Of a stretch of 64,000 nt of DNA, positions 46,027 through 59,600 are shown piece after piece (position 1 is the stretch's first letter; each line of letters begins with the position of its first letter). Both the position numbers and the translations under genes were made by a program. This DNA is from Antedon mediterranea (Eukaryota > Echinodermata > Crinoidea > Comatulida > Antedonidae): positions 23,542,365 through 23,606,364 of the forward strand of contig NC_092678.1 of the NCBI RefSeq assembly GCF_964355755.1, read 5' to 3'. The notes under the pieces were generated by a model. That model did no database searches and was not told the origin of the DNA. It saw only the letters and a list, made by a program, of their open reading frames with translations.

Positions 46027-47185
46027 AGTTATACAAGGAATTGGTATGTCTATTTATCATAAGAACACTGTGATGATAATATAAATATATGTATATATAA
46101 ATAAAAGCCATTAAACATATAGAGTATACTAGTAAATAATAAAATATTAATCACACTTTTGATAATAAATTATTTAACATACTTTTATATAACTGTTGGT
46201 TAAAACTACACCGTTATGTACTGTCGTGAGACATCCCAAACCTCTATGTAAATTATATAGCTACTTTTCCTCCCTGAAGATATTCGTATCTGTAAACGGT
46301 AATCACAAAAAATCGAAAAATATCATCATCTAGACCATTACTATTACTTAGGAAGAGACATACAGTTAACGCACGCTAACTATCGTATCATCGCCTCACG
46401 CGCATCGCGTTCATATTTCTCACTGACATACGTACGTAGTTCCAAGATAAATGATAGATGCTTATTAATAAAGTAGTAAAGTAAACTTCAAATTTAATTT
46501 TTGTTTAGAACAATTCGATATGTTTTACTTCTTTACATCTTACAAATATTTTATTATTAATATTAACTACACTGATTTTACACAATAGCAATTTTAAGAA
46601 AACGATCAAACTGTACAAAAACTACTATTTACAAACGATAATGACCTTCGTTATGGAAATGATACTAAACATGGCCGTGTGCTGTCCCTTTACAACTCAA
46701 TAATAAATACATAGTTACTGTGAAGGGACACAGTCTATTGACATCTTTTCTATCTTTTTACATCTATTAAAACATTCAAAACAATGTTAAAATTAATCTA
46801 GATAAATATCAGATTGAGCGCGAGCCAACAGTAACAACCATACGAATCACGTCTGCTTTTCTGATGGGGCTTTACATTTTTTTAATATTTAAAATGTCAT
46901 ATCTTATCAGACATTTTCCTTAAAGAATCTCAAATAATCGTTACTGTACCCCCTCTATCGTTGATGCTGCAGTAAAATTATTAAAAGGATGGAACAACCG
47001 CCGTTTGATGTGACTCACGTTATGTCCGAATAAAATTATTTCTGTCACAAATAACTGCACCAAGGTGACATAATTAGTCGTGTCTCAAGTGGCGCCCCGT
47101 ACTCACGCGTCTTCGGTTCGCGTACAAGATGAGCTGTAGAGATGATAACAATATGTACAACTAGATTGATGACGTAATACCCTGC

Positions 47186-47644
47186 TTATTTACAAATGTA
47201 AACATCTTTGATTACTTTACATCGTTTACATTTAACATAACAGCACCATTTAAACTTGCAATTGCACCTTTCGACTAGCTCAACGCGGTACGAATTATAC
47301 CCCCTCCCACAGCACATTAAATCACATCCGTCAGTCCCAAACGATGTTTTGTTACACTCTCTGCCTTTAGTTCCCAAAGATCCTGTTCTTGGGTTCTTAT
47401 GACAATAATCCGGCGAATCTTCTAGATAAACTAAATCTTCTTCAGACGGTCGATTAAAACGTTTTTCTAAAATGTCCATCTTGCCTTTCTTGTTGACGCG
47501 GACCTTCGACGCTCCGTCGTATTTTTCTTTCAAAATATTTCCAATCATACGAAACGACGGTAATTGTAGCCAGCATGTTGTTAGACTACATGATCCAGAC
47601 ACTCCGTGACATTTACACTGGATGTCAGTCTTTGCGTAGATAGC
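47186..47644 (-). CDS. WNT5: Wnt5 exon 4 (lipidation loop and C-terminal cysteine domain)
   Basis: Starts [19 protein letters not shown] and continues [63 protein letters not shown] and [13 protein letters not shown]. The stop is at 47186-47188. Confidence 0.97.
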   Translation of the reverse strand, partial: AIYAKTDIQCKCHGVSGSCSLTTCWLQLPSFRMIGNILKEKYDGASKVRVNKKGKMDILEKRFNRPSEEDLVYLEDSPDYCHKNPRTGSLGTKGRECNKTSFGTDGCDLMCCGRGYNSYRVELVERCNCKFKWCCYVKCKRCKVIKDVYICK

Positions 47645-50600
47645 CTGAAAAAATAACGAAAAGAAATTTAGTAAATTCAGTTTTGCGTTACACCATGTTT
47701 TTCCAAAACGAAATGTAAGTAAAGTTGAGAATGTTTCTATAACAACTGTTTTCTGGATTAATGATAAACTAAAAAAGGAATTAGACTACAATGATGACAG
47801 TCCGTGACATTACACTGGATGTCAGTCTTTGCGTGAAAAATAACGAGTAAGTAAAGTATTTTTACAACCGTTTTCTGAAGTAATAATAAACTGAGGAATT
47901 AGACTACAATGATCCAGACTTTATACGGTATGTTATGAAGTAGAAGTAGATAATACAGCAGCACAGTAGTTGGTTACTATGTAATAAGCAATGTAATTGG
48001 CAATTGAGGTGTTAGTAGTATACACGCGATACAGCTGTCAAAATAGTAATTATTATCTGTTTGATTCTCTTAAGTCATCATCAATATTATAAATAATATC
48101 ACGTATCACAAACACATCTTTTACTTTATCGTAATTATTACAACATTATTGCGTTATCATTGTGATTTATGACAGTATTTATGTTGTACTTTGAACGTTT
48201 GTTAACACGCGAACTGCTCTGCTTGATTATCATGCTTCATTTGCCGTACCGTATCGTGTAAAAGAAATTAAAAGCACCGTCAGAGATAACTGGTAATACA
48301 GACAGTAGATAAAGTGAAGGAATTAATTTTTTTTACAAGAGAAAAGAAAATCCCTAAAATCTAGCATTATCTACTCATTATACCATAATGGGGACACTTA
48401 AGAAGGCAGTTACGAAATCACAGTATATAGTCGACCCTTTACAATAGCTGTACATAACAATAGGCATTACAGCAATATAACCTAATAATTATACGACGTT
48501 TATCGCGAACAAAAGTTTAAGCTATCACGACTGACACATTCTAGAAATAAGATGAACAAAATGTATTCAACAAATAGCAAAATTTGTAAATTCTTCGAAA
48601 ATAGGTATGAAAGGTAAGCACTGTAAAAATAGAATTTTAAACAAATAATACTCGCGTAGCTTTCCATAGACATGGCTATCTATCACATGGGTTTAGATAA
48701 ACAATTGTAATGGTAACGTCGATCGCCCACTCAGGTTGGCGCATCTTTCAGGCCACTTAACCGGGCTAAATCCTGTCACATCCTGCTGATGCATTTCGGT
48801 ATAATAATAAACATCCAATGATCATGATAAATGTATAATACGTAGGCTATACCTATTTTCAAATGTCAGAATAGGCAATTGTTATCGTAACACTACAAAA
48901 AAAACTGACGCGTGCGTACAAAAGCTGTGGCGTTTTAACATTTTTCGAACGCGCGCGTCAAATACTACTTTAAACTTTTAGATAAAACAGTATTAAGAAA
49001 TTGGATTGTCATTAGTGAGTATTTTACTACAAGAAATTTAATAGGCTAAAATGTCTCATAATAGACTTTACCATTTATAACTGGAACATTGCGTTTACAT
49101 CACTACGTTATAGGCCTTCTGTACATACAATAAAGTAAGTTCTCTAGAGACAGAGATATGTACACAGTCGCCAGCTATTCACAAGTTACTTTTTATTTGA
49201 ATCGTCATTTACACCAGGGTCATCGACCCTACTACAATAATTACGGTATCAAATTTAGACATTAATGTATGTATATTGTGGCACTGGTAGTTGGTGCACA
49301 TACATTCCAATTCCAAGATCCTGGGTTTTACTCTAAATGTAAGAATTCGTTTTGAATAAAAACCAAATTTAATGTCTGATACAGTAATTTTTTAAGCTGT
49401 TTGCTGCATTTCCATATAAGGAATATTATTCGAATTCTTACTGTTCTAAAACATAAACCCATTATCCAATTTAAATCGTGGTAGATTTCCATGGCAACCG
49501 GCTGTATTATTGTAGAAAACATTATGAATGATGTAACTATCTATAGATTAGTATTAAATATAAATTCAAGTTAATTATAAAGCACAATCGAGAAACACAA
49601 AGAAAATATAGTGAGAAGCGAGCGCGTGATACAAGATATTAGTAATCATTATTGTCATAATGGAGAAATAAAACCCAAAGTTTTACATTACTGAATGAAA
49701 TGGAGTCGATCCGCTGGGGAATTTATTGCCAACTACAGAGAGCATTGTATGTCTAATACAATGATTTATCGCCTACATTCTAATATAAAAATACATTTAA
49801 GATAAACTAGGAATTCTATATGTTATAAAAAGAACATACTATTATTTTGTCCTAGACAGTCACGCAAATGTAACAACGGTCAAAATATCTGGGTGAATCC
49901 GGTATATGTTTGGAAGGAGTTAAATTACTTGTGTTTCGCTTACGCCCTTGCGTTACGTCCTATTGGGGACCAAGTTTAAGTGTGTAAATGCAGGCACAGT
50001 GTGAACGTAGCTTTAACTCTGCGTATTACTTGTGTTTTGCTTACGCCCTTGCGTTACGTCCTAGTGGGGACCAAGTTTTAGTGTGTAAATGCAGTCAGTG
50101 TGAACATAGCTTTTTTTGCTTACGCCTTGCGTTACCGGTACGTCCTAGTGGGAACCCAGCTTTAGTGTGTAAATGCAGGCTCAGTGTGAACATAGCTTTT
50201 TTTGCTTACGCCCTTGCGTTACCGGTACGTCCTATTGGGAAGAACCCAGCTTTAGTGTGTACATGCAGGCCCAGTGTGTACGTAGCTGGTTTGATTACGC
50301 CCTTGCTTGTGGAAATCCAGCTTTATTGTGTAAATGCAGACTCAGTGTGTGAACATGGCTGCTTTAACTGCGTATTTAACCAATCTCTATTACGTATGTT
50401 TATTCCCATCGGAGTAACACTTCTTTACGTTGTTTATTTGTATTTGTTATTCCGGTATTGTTTGTTGTAATTCCAAGAATTATAGTAACCAAATTAAATG
50501 TTTGTCACGCAACTTTCTCATCGCCCTGATGACGAACATGTCAACGGGTTAAGAAAACGTACAGGAACTTCCCTCACACACAGGTTCATCACTTGGCAAG

Positions 50601-53600
50601 TAAACGTGGTGCATACCTTACTAAATTGTTTCCCTTTCTTATAATATACACATTAATGTTACGCAAGTTTTGTTGCAATCCTAATTGCATGTAGAAAAAT
50701 GGACGAACTGTTAGTAAAAAGATAAATATTTTGGCATATATGGCGTTTCATACGTATTTCAGACAAATATCAAAAAGCCGACCGGTGGACTAATTATAAC
50801 TAAACATTAAAAAGTAGAGATAGATTGTGGTCATCATAGTATTACTGTACTGTTACTAGTAAATATATTCAGAAGACATTGTGTAGCCAATGCTTTTTAT
50901 TGCCTGTGCAAGTTATCGCACCTTTTTCCGGTATCTAAAATGTGTTTTTTTGCCTTAGCAAAGAAAATATGTTATTGAGTGATTTATATAATGAAAACAT
51001 GCAACAAAATGTATAGCACATTCCCTTACCCTTCGTCCTGCCTCGTTGTTATGCAGGTTCATTTTTCTCCGTTTAAATTCTTTTGAACCACTTTCTGGAG
51101 TCGACTCTCTTTCTTTGGCATCTACAAAATTCCTGCTGAATTGGTACCCGTATTCAACGTTGTCTCCGCAACCACCCCACAACCATTCTTTAGGGAGATC
51201 GTCTGGTCTAGAAGCTCTGCTGCAACCACACGTTTGTAAGCTACCCTCTCGACAGTTTCGACTGATTGAGTTGATGACACCAGCCGCTGAAACCGCATGT
51301 GTGAACGCTGCTTCCCGACTAGCTGTAGAAAGACAGGATTAAATGGGTTGATTTAGTCTATGTTCCAGACGGAGTTTTGAATTAATATTAGTAAAAAGAT
51401 AAATATTTTGACACATATGGCGTTTCATACGTATACTACGGTACTTAAGCTTGTATTTCAGAAAAACATCGAAAAGCCTCGAAATAGGGTTGATTTATAG
51501 GCATTGTAACTGGTTGGTTGGTTAGTCTGTCCAGTAAATTTATAGATCTACTATAGAGTTAGATTTAGTTAAACAATTTAAACTGTGGGTATCTGAAGCG
51601 ACAAGTGTAATGGAAATTACCGACACTCTGATAAATGAAATTAGGTTTACATTTATTTGCCTTTCGGCGTTCCATATCACTATCACTATTTTTCTGAGCC
51701 CATTAATAACTGCACTTTATAAGTTTATCATGTAACCGTTCATACAGTATGTATCAATTTCCACCATTACTCTATAAATAGTTATAAAAGTTGCAATCGT
51801 ATTTTCAAAAGTAAGTATATAGGCTATGGTGAAGAACTGTAAATAGACATGGCACCGTCGGTCCTATTCGTTTGAAGTTTTCACAAATGACCACTTGACG
51901 ATTGCCAATTTATACTATTTAATTTGATAAGCCTATACATAAAGACATTGCAAGTTAGTCGTATCATGTTATATCTACCATTCGAAAAAAATATATGAAA
52001 TAATTTTGAACAAGAAAGTCATTGTACTTGGAACAAATAGCAAGATTGAGAGGGAAAAGTTACTAAACAATACCCAGTTGATATTTGTCAAGGTGAGAGG
52101 GTCCCAGTGGAGTAAAGAAACAAATTGCTGTGAGGGGTTAACACGGTGAACGTTAGCTCAGTGAAAAGGTGACAGCTATGGTTTAGTTTCCGCAACAAAA
52201 GATACAACGTTACGTCACAGCTTTTTACAAGCTTCACTGAACATTGCTGGAGGCTCAGTATAGAGAAAATCATGCGTTTTTAATCAGTTAAAAAACATTT
52301 TTTCATTAAAATTGTTCCAAAAACATTTTCAACAGATAAATATTTTACAAAATTGCAACTCTATACAAATATTGTTTGATATCCTTTAATGCAGTTTTTT
52401 TTTTGGAACGTCAAGAAAGCCATGAAGAAAACAAAATTGTCTTTGATAGAACTCATTGGATTGTGGAGTTTTGGTAGTACTGTAGTGTGTCCATCAATTA
52501 TTCATTGACATTGACTACAAACAATGGCAAGTTAGATTGATCACTACAAAAGATTAAGTCGGTTACACAAGCAACGACTTGGGGGAAACGTGACCACTTA
52601 TGTAGAAAGCAGCCTGGTGGGATAATTTGGAGATTTTCTTTAGTAACAAATTACTACCTCGGGGTGGTTTACATTTCGTAGCATTTCACATGTGGGGAAT
52701 TACAATATTGAAATGTATTGCTCTTTAGGTTCACCTACAGTAGTAATTTATTTATCCTCTCTCCCCCCCCCCCCCCCCCTTAAATGTGTTCATTTTATGT
52801 GAGGTACGTTGGGTAGGCCCTACGGTTTTTATATTGATAGTTTTAATGGTGTATTCAATTAATTTACTTGTGTTAAATAGGTGGTCTGAAATATATTATT
52901 TCCCTTCAATATCGTCGGTTCTTAATTTTAAACAAGGGGCACTAAAATACCAAAATAAACATAATTGATTGCAACAACGACTGGATAATTATTTTCGGCT
53001 TAGGTTATAATCAGGGAGTTGTAATTACAACTCCCTGTTATAAATTATTATATTTACAATGCACGTACAGTATTATAACTTGTATTTACTACAATGTCAT
53101 GAATAGTGTTTTAAATAACAACAATACGATTGATATTGGACATTTTAAGTCTTAATGCATGCCAGGGATATGTAATCATTCAATATAATTACTATTAAGA
53201 ACAATCGAATTTTTATAACAGGCAAATAACCCTTAAACAAGAAAATAACATTGAAGTAAATATATTTGATAAAATGTTGGTAAACCATGCTTTACTTAGC
53301 CGCTAAATCCTTACAATGTAAGGCTAGGCACGATCTGGTAAGGTCAAGAAACACGTAAGACTAACCATGCCATGGTATGCCAATATAACTGTATTCGCAC
53401 GTCACGATTTTCTACAATAGCATCAAAAGAGCCTAATCAATGTTTTAAGGATTTTAAAATTGGATTAATCATGATAAATTACTGTTGATAACGCATTTAC
53501 GAAGCATCAGACAGGACCTCGAATTAATTATTATCCATTCAGTTTAATTAACAAGTAATGGCACGTCTTGTACAACAGTACAGATAATTCAGGACATCCC

Positions 53601-56600
53601 TTTAATTTGAAATCAATTATTATTATAATGTAGAAGAGCAAGGATTAAACACCGTACAAGGGTCTGAATAGAATTCTACGTGGGAGAAAACCACTTTTTA
53701 ATTAAGGCTAACAAATAATTAATCCCCTAATCAAAATAGTTTACACCTGTCGTCATACTGTCAATTGTGTAGTTTGTGTCGGTAGTGACCCAAACTTTGA
53801 AACGCGCGTTCAAACGTGGATATTAATGGAACGTGTTTTGTACGCGGGCGTTTACATTTTGCACGCGGGCGTGTAAATTGTGTTCGCGTGGTATGTCACC
53901 ACCGACCATACGTTAAAAAAAATGCTCACCAATTGTCATTACTCTACCAAAAACTGATTCCTGGTCTGACGTGCTACAGTTCCACCTTCGATCCTGGAAC
54001 TGATACTGGCACTCTTCGATGCCCACCTTAGCCCCTTCACCAATTGGACCCATGTGGTCACTGTACAGATGACAAAGCTTCCGTTGCCCTGGCGATAAGC
54101 CAGGTAACTGCGTACACATCTGTTGCGCACCAAATATAAGCAGATCTGGATTTTGTAAAGCTTCGTATTGATTGGATGATGATTCCAATCCAAGTGCCCT
54201 ATAGAAAAATATAATAATTTAATTAATTTATAATGTTTCAAATAATGATGTTACTGTATGTACTGTACCTTAAGCGTGGTTGCCACTAGCGACGCAACGC
54301 AAGGACGTAACGCAACGCAAATTAATTGACCAATCACAAGCGATGGCTTATTCGCTTGTGATTGCTAACTGTCTATAACTTCGCTTGTCATTGGTTAAAA
54401 CGCTTGCGTTGCGTTTACGTCCTTGCGTTACGTTCTAGTGGGAACCAAGCTTTAGTGGTTACATTCTTGTCTGGTTAAACTTTTAACACTCAACAAGCAA
54501 CCGAATGCCATACTTGACAAATTAGCTGCCCCTTGAACTACCCTCATTTACCTCACTTGTTTTATGTTCAATTCCTAACATATGTATAAGTTTTGCCACT
54601 TGTATTGAGCTTACTATTTTAATAAATAGTGGATGAACCCACTTTGAACCGGCGAGAAATGTTTCACTGTATACTTTACAGTAACAAATTGATACTTAGG
54701 CCTATTTTATCTCCAAATAAGAAGAGGTAATTCATGATCTAACGTTTCGAACTGTATTTGAATATATTAGGAATGTATATACGAAAATAAAATATTTATC
54801 ACACTTGTTAGTGTACGCAGTAGGCTATATGATTTCGTATGACCATTCTATATTAAAGTTAGACTTGCCCCAAGTCTGTATTCATTGTATTTTTGTTATT
54901 GTTTTTATTTCGATTTTGTCTGAAAATACCAAGTAGTATATGTATGAAACGCCATACAGTATGTGCAAAAATATTTATCTTTTTACAAATATTAAGACAA
55001 AACTCCGTCTGGAACCCAGACTATATTAAAGTATAAACCAACTGAGTTGTGACAAATTATGGCTAATTATCTATATATAAATTTACGTAAGGGCAAAATT
55101 CGGTAAATCGCGCGTTATTTCTAGAATGTTTACTCGATGGTATATACAGTTGGTTAGAATCTCGGTACTGATTTAAACCACCAGATGTAACCCTGTTTAC
55201 TAATTAAATGAGTTAGATAATTAGTTATTGACAATTAAAACGAATTTAGGTTGAACGATTTGTCCCAAATAGTGGTGTTTTCCGACCGTAGTATACACTG
55301 TCTAATGGATGTCCTCTTAAAAAATACCTGCACACAATAATACGAGGATGCTTCGCATTTTCCTATCTCCTCCTACGATAATTGTTTTTAATAGCTGAAA
55401 ACCGGTTGAACAGCTCGAGTACAGCATCATAATGTTGAAGACAGGCCGATTTTCTTAAAAAAATACTATTTTGATAGATTTAATATACAGTACGTTTATA
55501 CAAATGTATTGATTTGCGATGAATGGAACATTCCAATCTCTCAGACTCCCAGTTTGTAGGTAAATGTATGAGCCCTCCATGGTTTAACACAAGTATGTAC
55601 ATTTATGGGCCCTTTGAGAATAAACTTAAAACTGAGATATACTGTAGCATTGCAATACTTTGACAATATTGTAAATACTGTACGAACCATTTTTGGTCGC
55701 CATTTGAATCGAAATTTTCTTACTGTGAATGTGGTTACTGTTTATTGTATTAATTAGTAATTATAAAAAATATAAACGTCGTAGTGGTGTATCGTTACAT
55801 GTACTTTACTATTTTAATCGACTATACAGGCACAGTTTTAGTTTTTTGGACTCATTTTAAGATAAGTTTCTCCTTCGGAAGTAGGCCTAATTCCCAGTGT
55901 GGTAATTTTAGTTGACTACATTAATCATCGTGTCTATTTATTCGTTTCTGAAAACGACAATGTATTTATAATAGTCCTGCGGTACGTACATTTGAAATCG
56001 CCAGTTTTTTTACGCTGAAATTACAGTACTGTGTATTCGAGAACCATCTGTGAACACGACCTAGTTTTAACTAATTATTGTTGGCATGTAATCGATATTT
56101 AATAGGGTTAATTTTCTGTTACTAAGAGTTAATCGATATATTTAAGTGTCGTTCAGGTCCCAATCATACACCTGATCAATAGGTCTAATTACGGGACGTC
56201 CTGAAAAGGTGTAAGGCGTTCGTTACTTTTTCCTATGTTTTTTGGGATTCCTGCAACTTAAAATAAATGTTTACGACGAACGTACGTCGTGATGTGTGCC
56301 GCTTTTGAAAAAGCATTTGATTTTATAAATCAACTCCACAATATTGTACACCCTGGTTTCCCCCAGAAATGCTGGTGGTACAATATATTCCGAATTATAT
56401 TTTTAATGATTAAAAAAGCAACTTTGGACCAGAAGAAAATGGTGGCTTTGAGTGAGTTTCCTTTCCTATTTTCAGAGTTCAGTGTTGGGGAGAGGCAGAC
56501 TGCTAGAGATGCACTGACTGTACTGTATTTTTTATTTTTTTATTAAAAAATACACAGAATATTTCTTGAAAATGTCCTTTTAAAGAAAATATTTTTAAAC

Positions 56601-59600
56601 ATTATCTTTTAAAATACAGCACTTTTAAGAATCCACAGTTTGAAAGTTGAAAATATACGTTTTTAGAAAGGTTGTCTAATATTTTACCATTGATGTTTAT
56701 CTGAAATTCATAGAAAATGCTCACGATTCTACAACACAAATGTCAATCACATAACCTCAATATTTGTTGTTGGTGAACAAAGTCAATATCTTTGAATAAT
56801 TTAAGTGTTAAGCTGTAGTTTAAACAGTAAAGTAAAACAATACAAAAGAGTGTATTGCAAGTTGAATAAACTAAGCGGTTCTTCTGTTGTACATGCTAAT
56901 TCTAGATACAGTAAGTTTATGCTTAAAGTTGATCACAAGATATTTGGTAAACAATCCACTTCCTTTCAACATGTAAAATAAATATAATTAGTACAACAAC
57001 AAAAAAAGATTGTGCAAAGATTGCCATTTTGTAACCAGGCCAAGATAATTGTTTAGTAATTATGATGGATAGACCAATTGTTTTGTTCACTGCATTTCTA
57101 ATGGTTTATTGTTTTACTCAAAGAATTATTTTACCCATGGAGTACTGTATAATAAGTCCAACATTGGAGAAATAAGTTAACTAACTAACTTATTTCTTCA
57201 TGGTCCAACCAAATGGAAATATACACTGAAATACCAAAACGTGTCAATTCAGAAACAGTCTAAATATACAGTATAATAAATAGTAATAAGTGACAACCCT
57301 AAGTATACTGTAGGTGTCAACAACATTACGGCTAAAATCTACCAACACTTTAATTTGTTTTTTAAAATGTTATATTCTCTCCTCTGAATGAAATTAACTA
57401 TGGGTACTCTTGGGATTCTGTACTAGAAAAAAACATGTCTGTCTACCCGATGATACCAAGGACATGTGTTAAGTAATGACTAAAGTATTAATTATAGTTT
57501 AGTCAATTTTAATTAAATGTTGATAGTGTTTCCATTAAGTCTTTGGTTAACTATTTACAGTAAGTACTTACGATAGGCTTAATCCGATTCAGCTTTTAAA
57601 ACATGACACAAAAGCATCGAGTTACCGATAGTATAGACCTGTATGCAGTAATTCAGTTAAGTTTGTCTTGTTGTAGGCCTATTGTCTTTTTGGAAACCGA
57701 AAAGGGTTTCACAAAGTCTATCAAACAACCCGAGAATGTGTATGCCAGTCCACGTTATTGATAAAATGTTTTCAGCTAGGCCTACCATGTACAGTATAAA
57801 TCATTGTTTGCAACTGGTTCCTCAATAGAGCGCATAACGGTAACTTTATTTGATCAACTGAATATATTATATCTGATTACGCCTGAACATTTTTATTGTT
57901 TTCTTTATTACCGATACAAAGTTTCTAAATACAAATTGTAGGCCTTGTTATTCTCATTCTACTTATGTACTGCTTATTTAATGTTTATTTGTTTTGCAAC
58001 TGATTCCGCAATAGACCGCATACTTTAACTTTATTTGATCAATTGAATACAGTGTCTGATTAAGCCTGAGCATTGTTTTCTTTACCGAAGTTTCAAAATA
58101 AAATGTTTAGGCCTTGTTACAGTGTTCCCATTCTACTTTTGTATAGGCCTAAGTAACTGCTTAAAGTTTAATTTATGTTTTCTAAAGTATTAAGACGTTT
58201 ATGGTATCTCGTAAAGATGAAAACGAGGCTCCGGTGATTAGATTTTGTTGGTGTATTATCTCACCTTGCTAACGTCTCTGTCAACGGTGTCTTATTTACT
58301 GTCTATAAGTTGGATGTCAAACTTGTTAATATCAAGACGTGTTGCTTTAAAATATTACTGTTGGTGAAATAGTTACTGTTCAGGGGGTAATCTAACGAGT
58401 ATTAAGTATAGATATATTTTGACCATGATGTTTGGAGAAAAAAAAGAAAGAAAACAGTTATCTTTTAAAACAATATTAACTTACTAAGAAAAAAACCCCG
58501 CCTACAATGTTTGGTGTATGTAACCTTTGTGGTGAAATAATTTCGCAGGTCTCTGTGTTTACTAACGCTACAGAATTGGCATTTTGAAACAACAAAACGT
58601 GATATTCTCTTGTTTTATATGTGATTAGTTATTATTAGAGTCATTCACTGACAGATTTTAATCTGATGTTTTCCGACACAATAGCTATATACATGATCAT
58701 ACTGTTCGGGCTTACTTTATAATTGCGTCAAGTGGTACATTATTTACCAATCATGTTTTGTTGTTTTATACTTCACACTCAGTAATATTGTTTGTTGCTA
58801 TGCTTGCTATGTTTATTGTTGTCAAGTAAAGGATTATGGATGGTTTAATATTTCGAGATTTCATTCCTCGATGGTCAGAGTACAGTATTTAACTGTCCGG
58901 ATTTCCCAAATGTTCCTTTTTAGATTGTTGTTTTTGTTACTTTGTTTGATATGTCAGTGGTGTATTTTTTTAAAGGAATCTCACCTCGTAGGCCTATTAA
59001 TGGCAAATCATTCAATGGTTTACCCAACAAGTTATACAAATTAGGGCCTACAAAAAAAAACAACCCTGGAGGTCCGTGATAAAACTATGGAAACAAGAGA
59101 AAATACCCTGTACATATTTTCACCAATTAAACAACAGGAAAAAAGAAATAGTTTCAGTAAACATTTACAAACAGAACTCAACGATTCTGGCATAACAACT
59201 GTCAATTGTAAGACATTAATAAACTTTCTTTTGTGTTTTTAGCTAGAAACAAAAGGGAGCAATTGAAATATAAACAATGCACTGGTAACGCCTAACTGAC
59301 TTTAGTAATGCTTGCTTAATTTATTTCAGAATGGGCCTCATCACAGACCTATTACTTACTTAAAATAGGCCTATAACTGTACTTTATTAATACGACCCAT
59401 TACATAATAATGGATCGATCCCATAATAATTAATATATGATCTGACACGGGGTACGATTTACAAACTTGATGAAAATAAAATCCTATTTTTGTATATTTC
59501 GTTGAAATGAGTTTAACATTTATTTATTTAAGTTCTATCCTACCATGCGCACTTATTCTGTCTATTTGTTGTTATACCTCAAAAGCTACTATTAAAAGAA

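Larger units (their letters stand above)
33284..47185. other. Wnt5-Wnt7 intergenic region (13.9 kb)
   Basis: It contains the Wnt7 promoter side (from 33284) and the Wnt5 3' side (up to 47185). Identified inside are two large minisatellites, a LINE fragment, several foldback elements and a CRE-like array. Open frames at 33525-33791, 38373-38597 and 42327-42557 show no family signature. It is a reasonable place for Wnt enhancers, but none can be named from sequence alone. Confidence 0.6.
47921..51029. other. Wnt5 intron 3, remainder
   Basis: About 3.1 kb of AT-rich DNA with a MITE-derived tandem array near 50.1 kb and a dispersed repeat near 50.7 kb. No exon is recognised. Confidence 0.65.

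Noticed and set aside
49988-50470. 160-codon open frame with repeated Cys-rich units
   Set aside because: It follows the MITE-derived tandem array and changes with the repeat units; no start context or homology.
56289-56546. Reverse transcriptase fragment ([11 protein letters not shown])
   Set aside because: Only a short resemblance to the RT motif; the rest of the frame and flanks show no LINE similarity.
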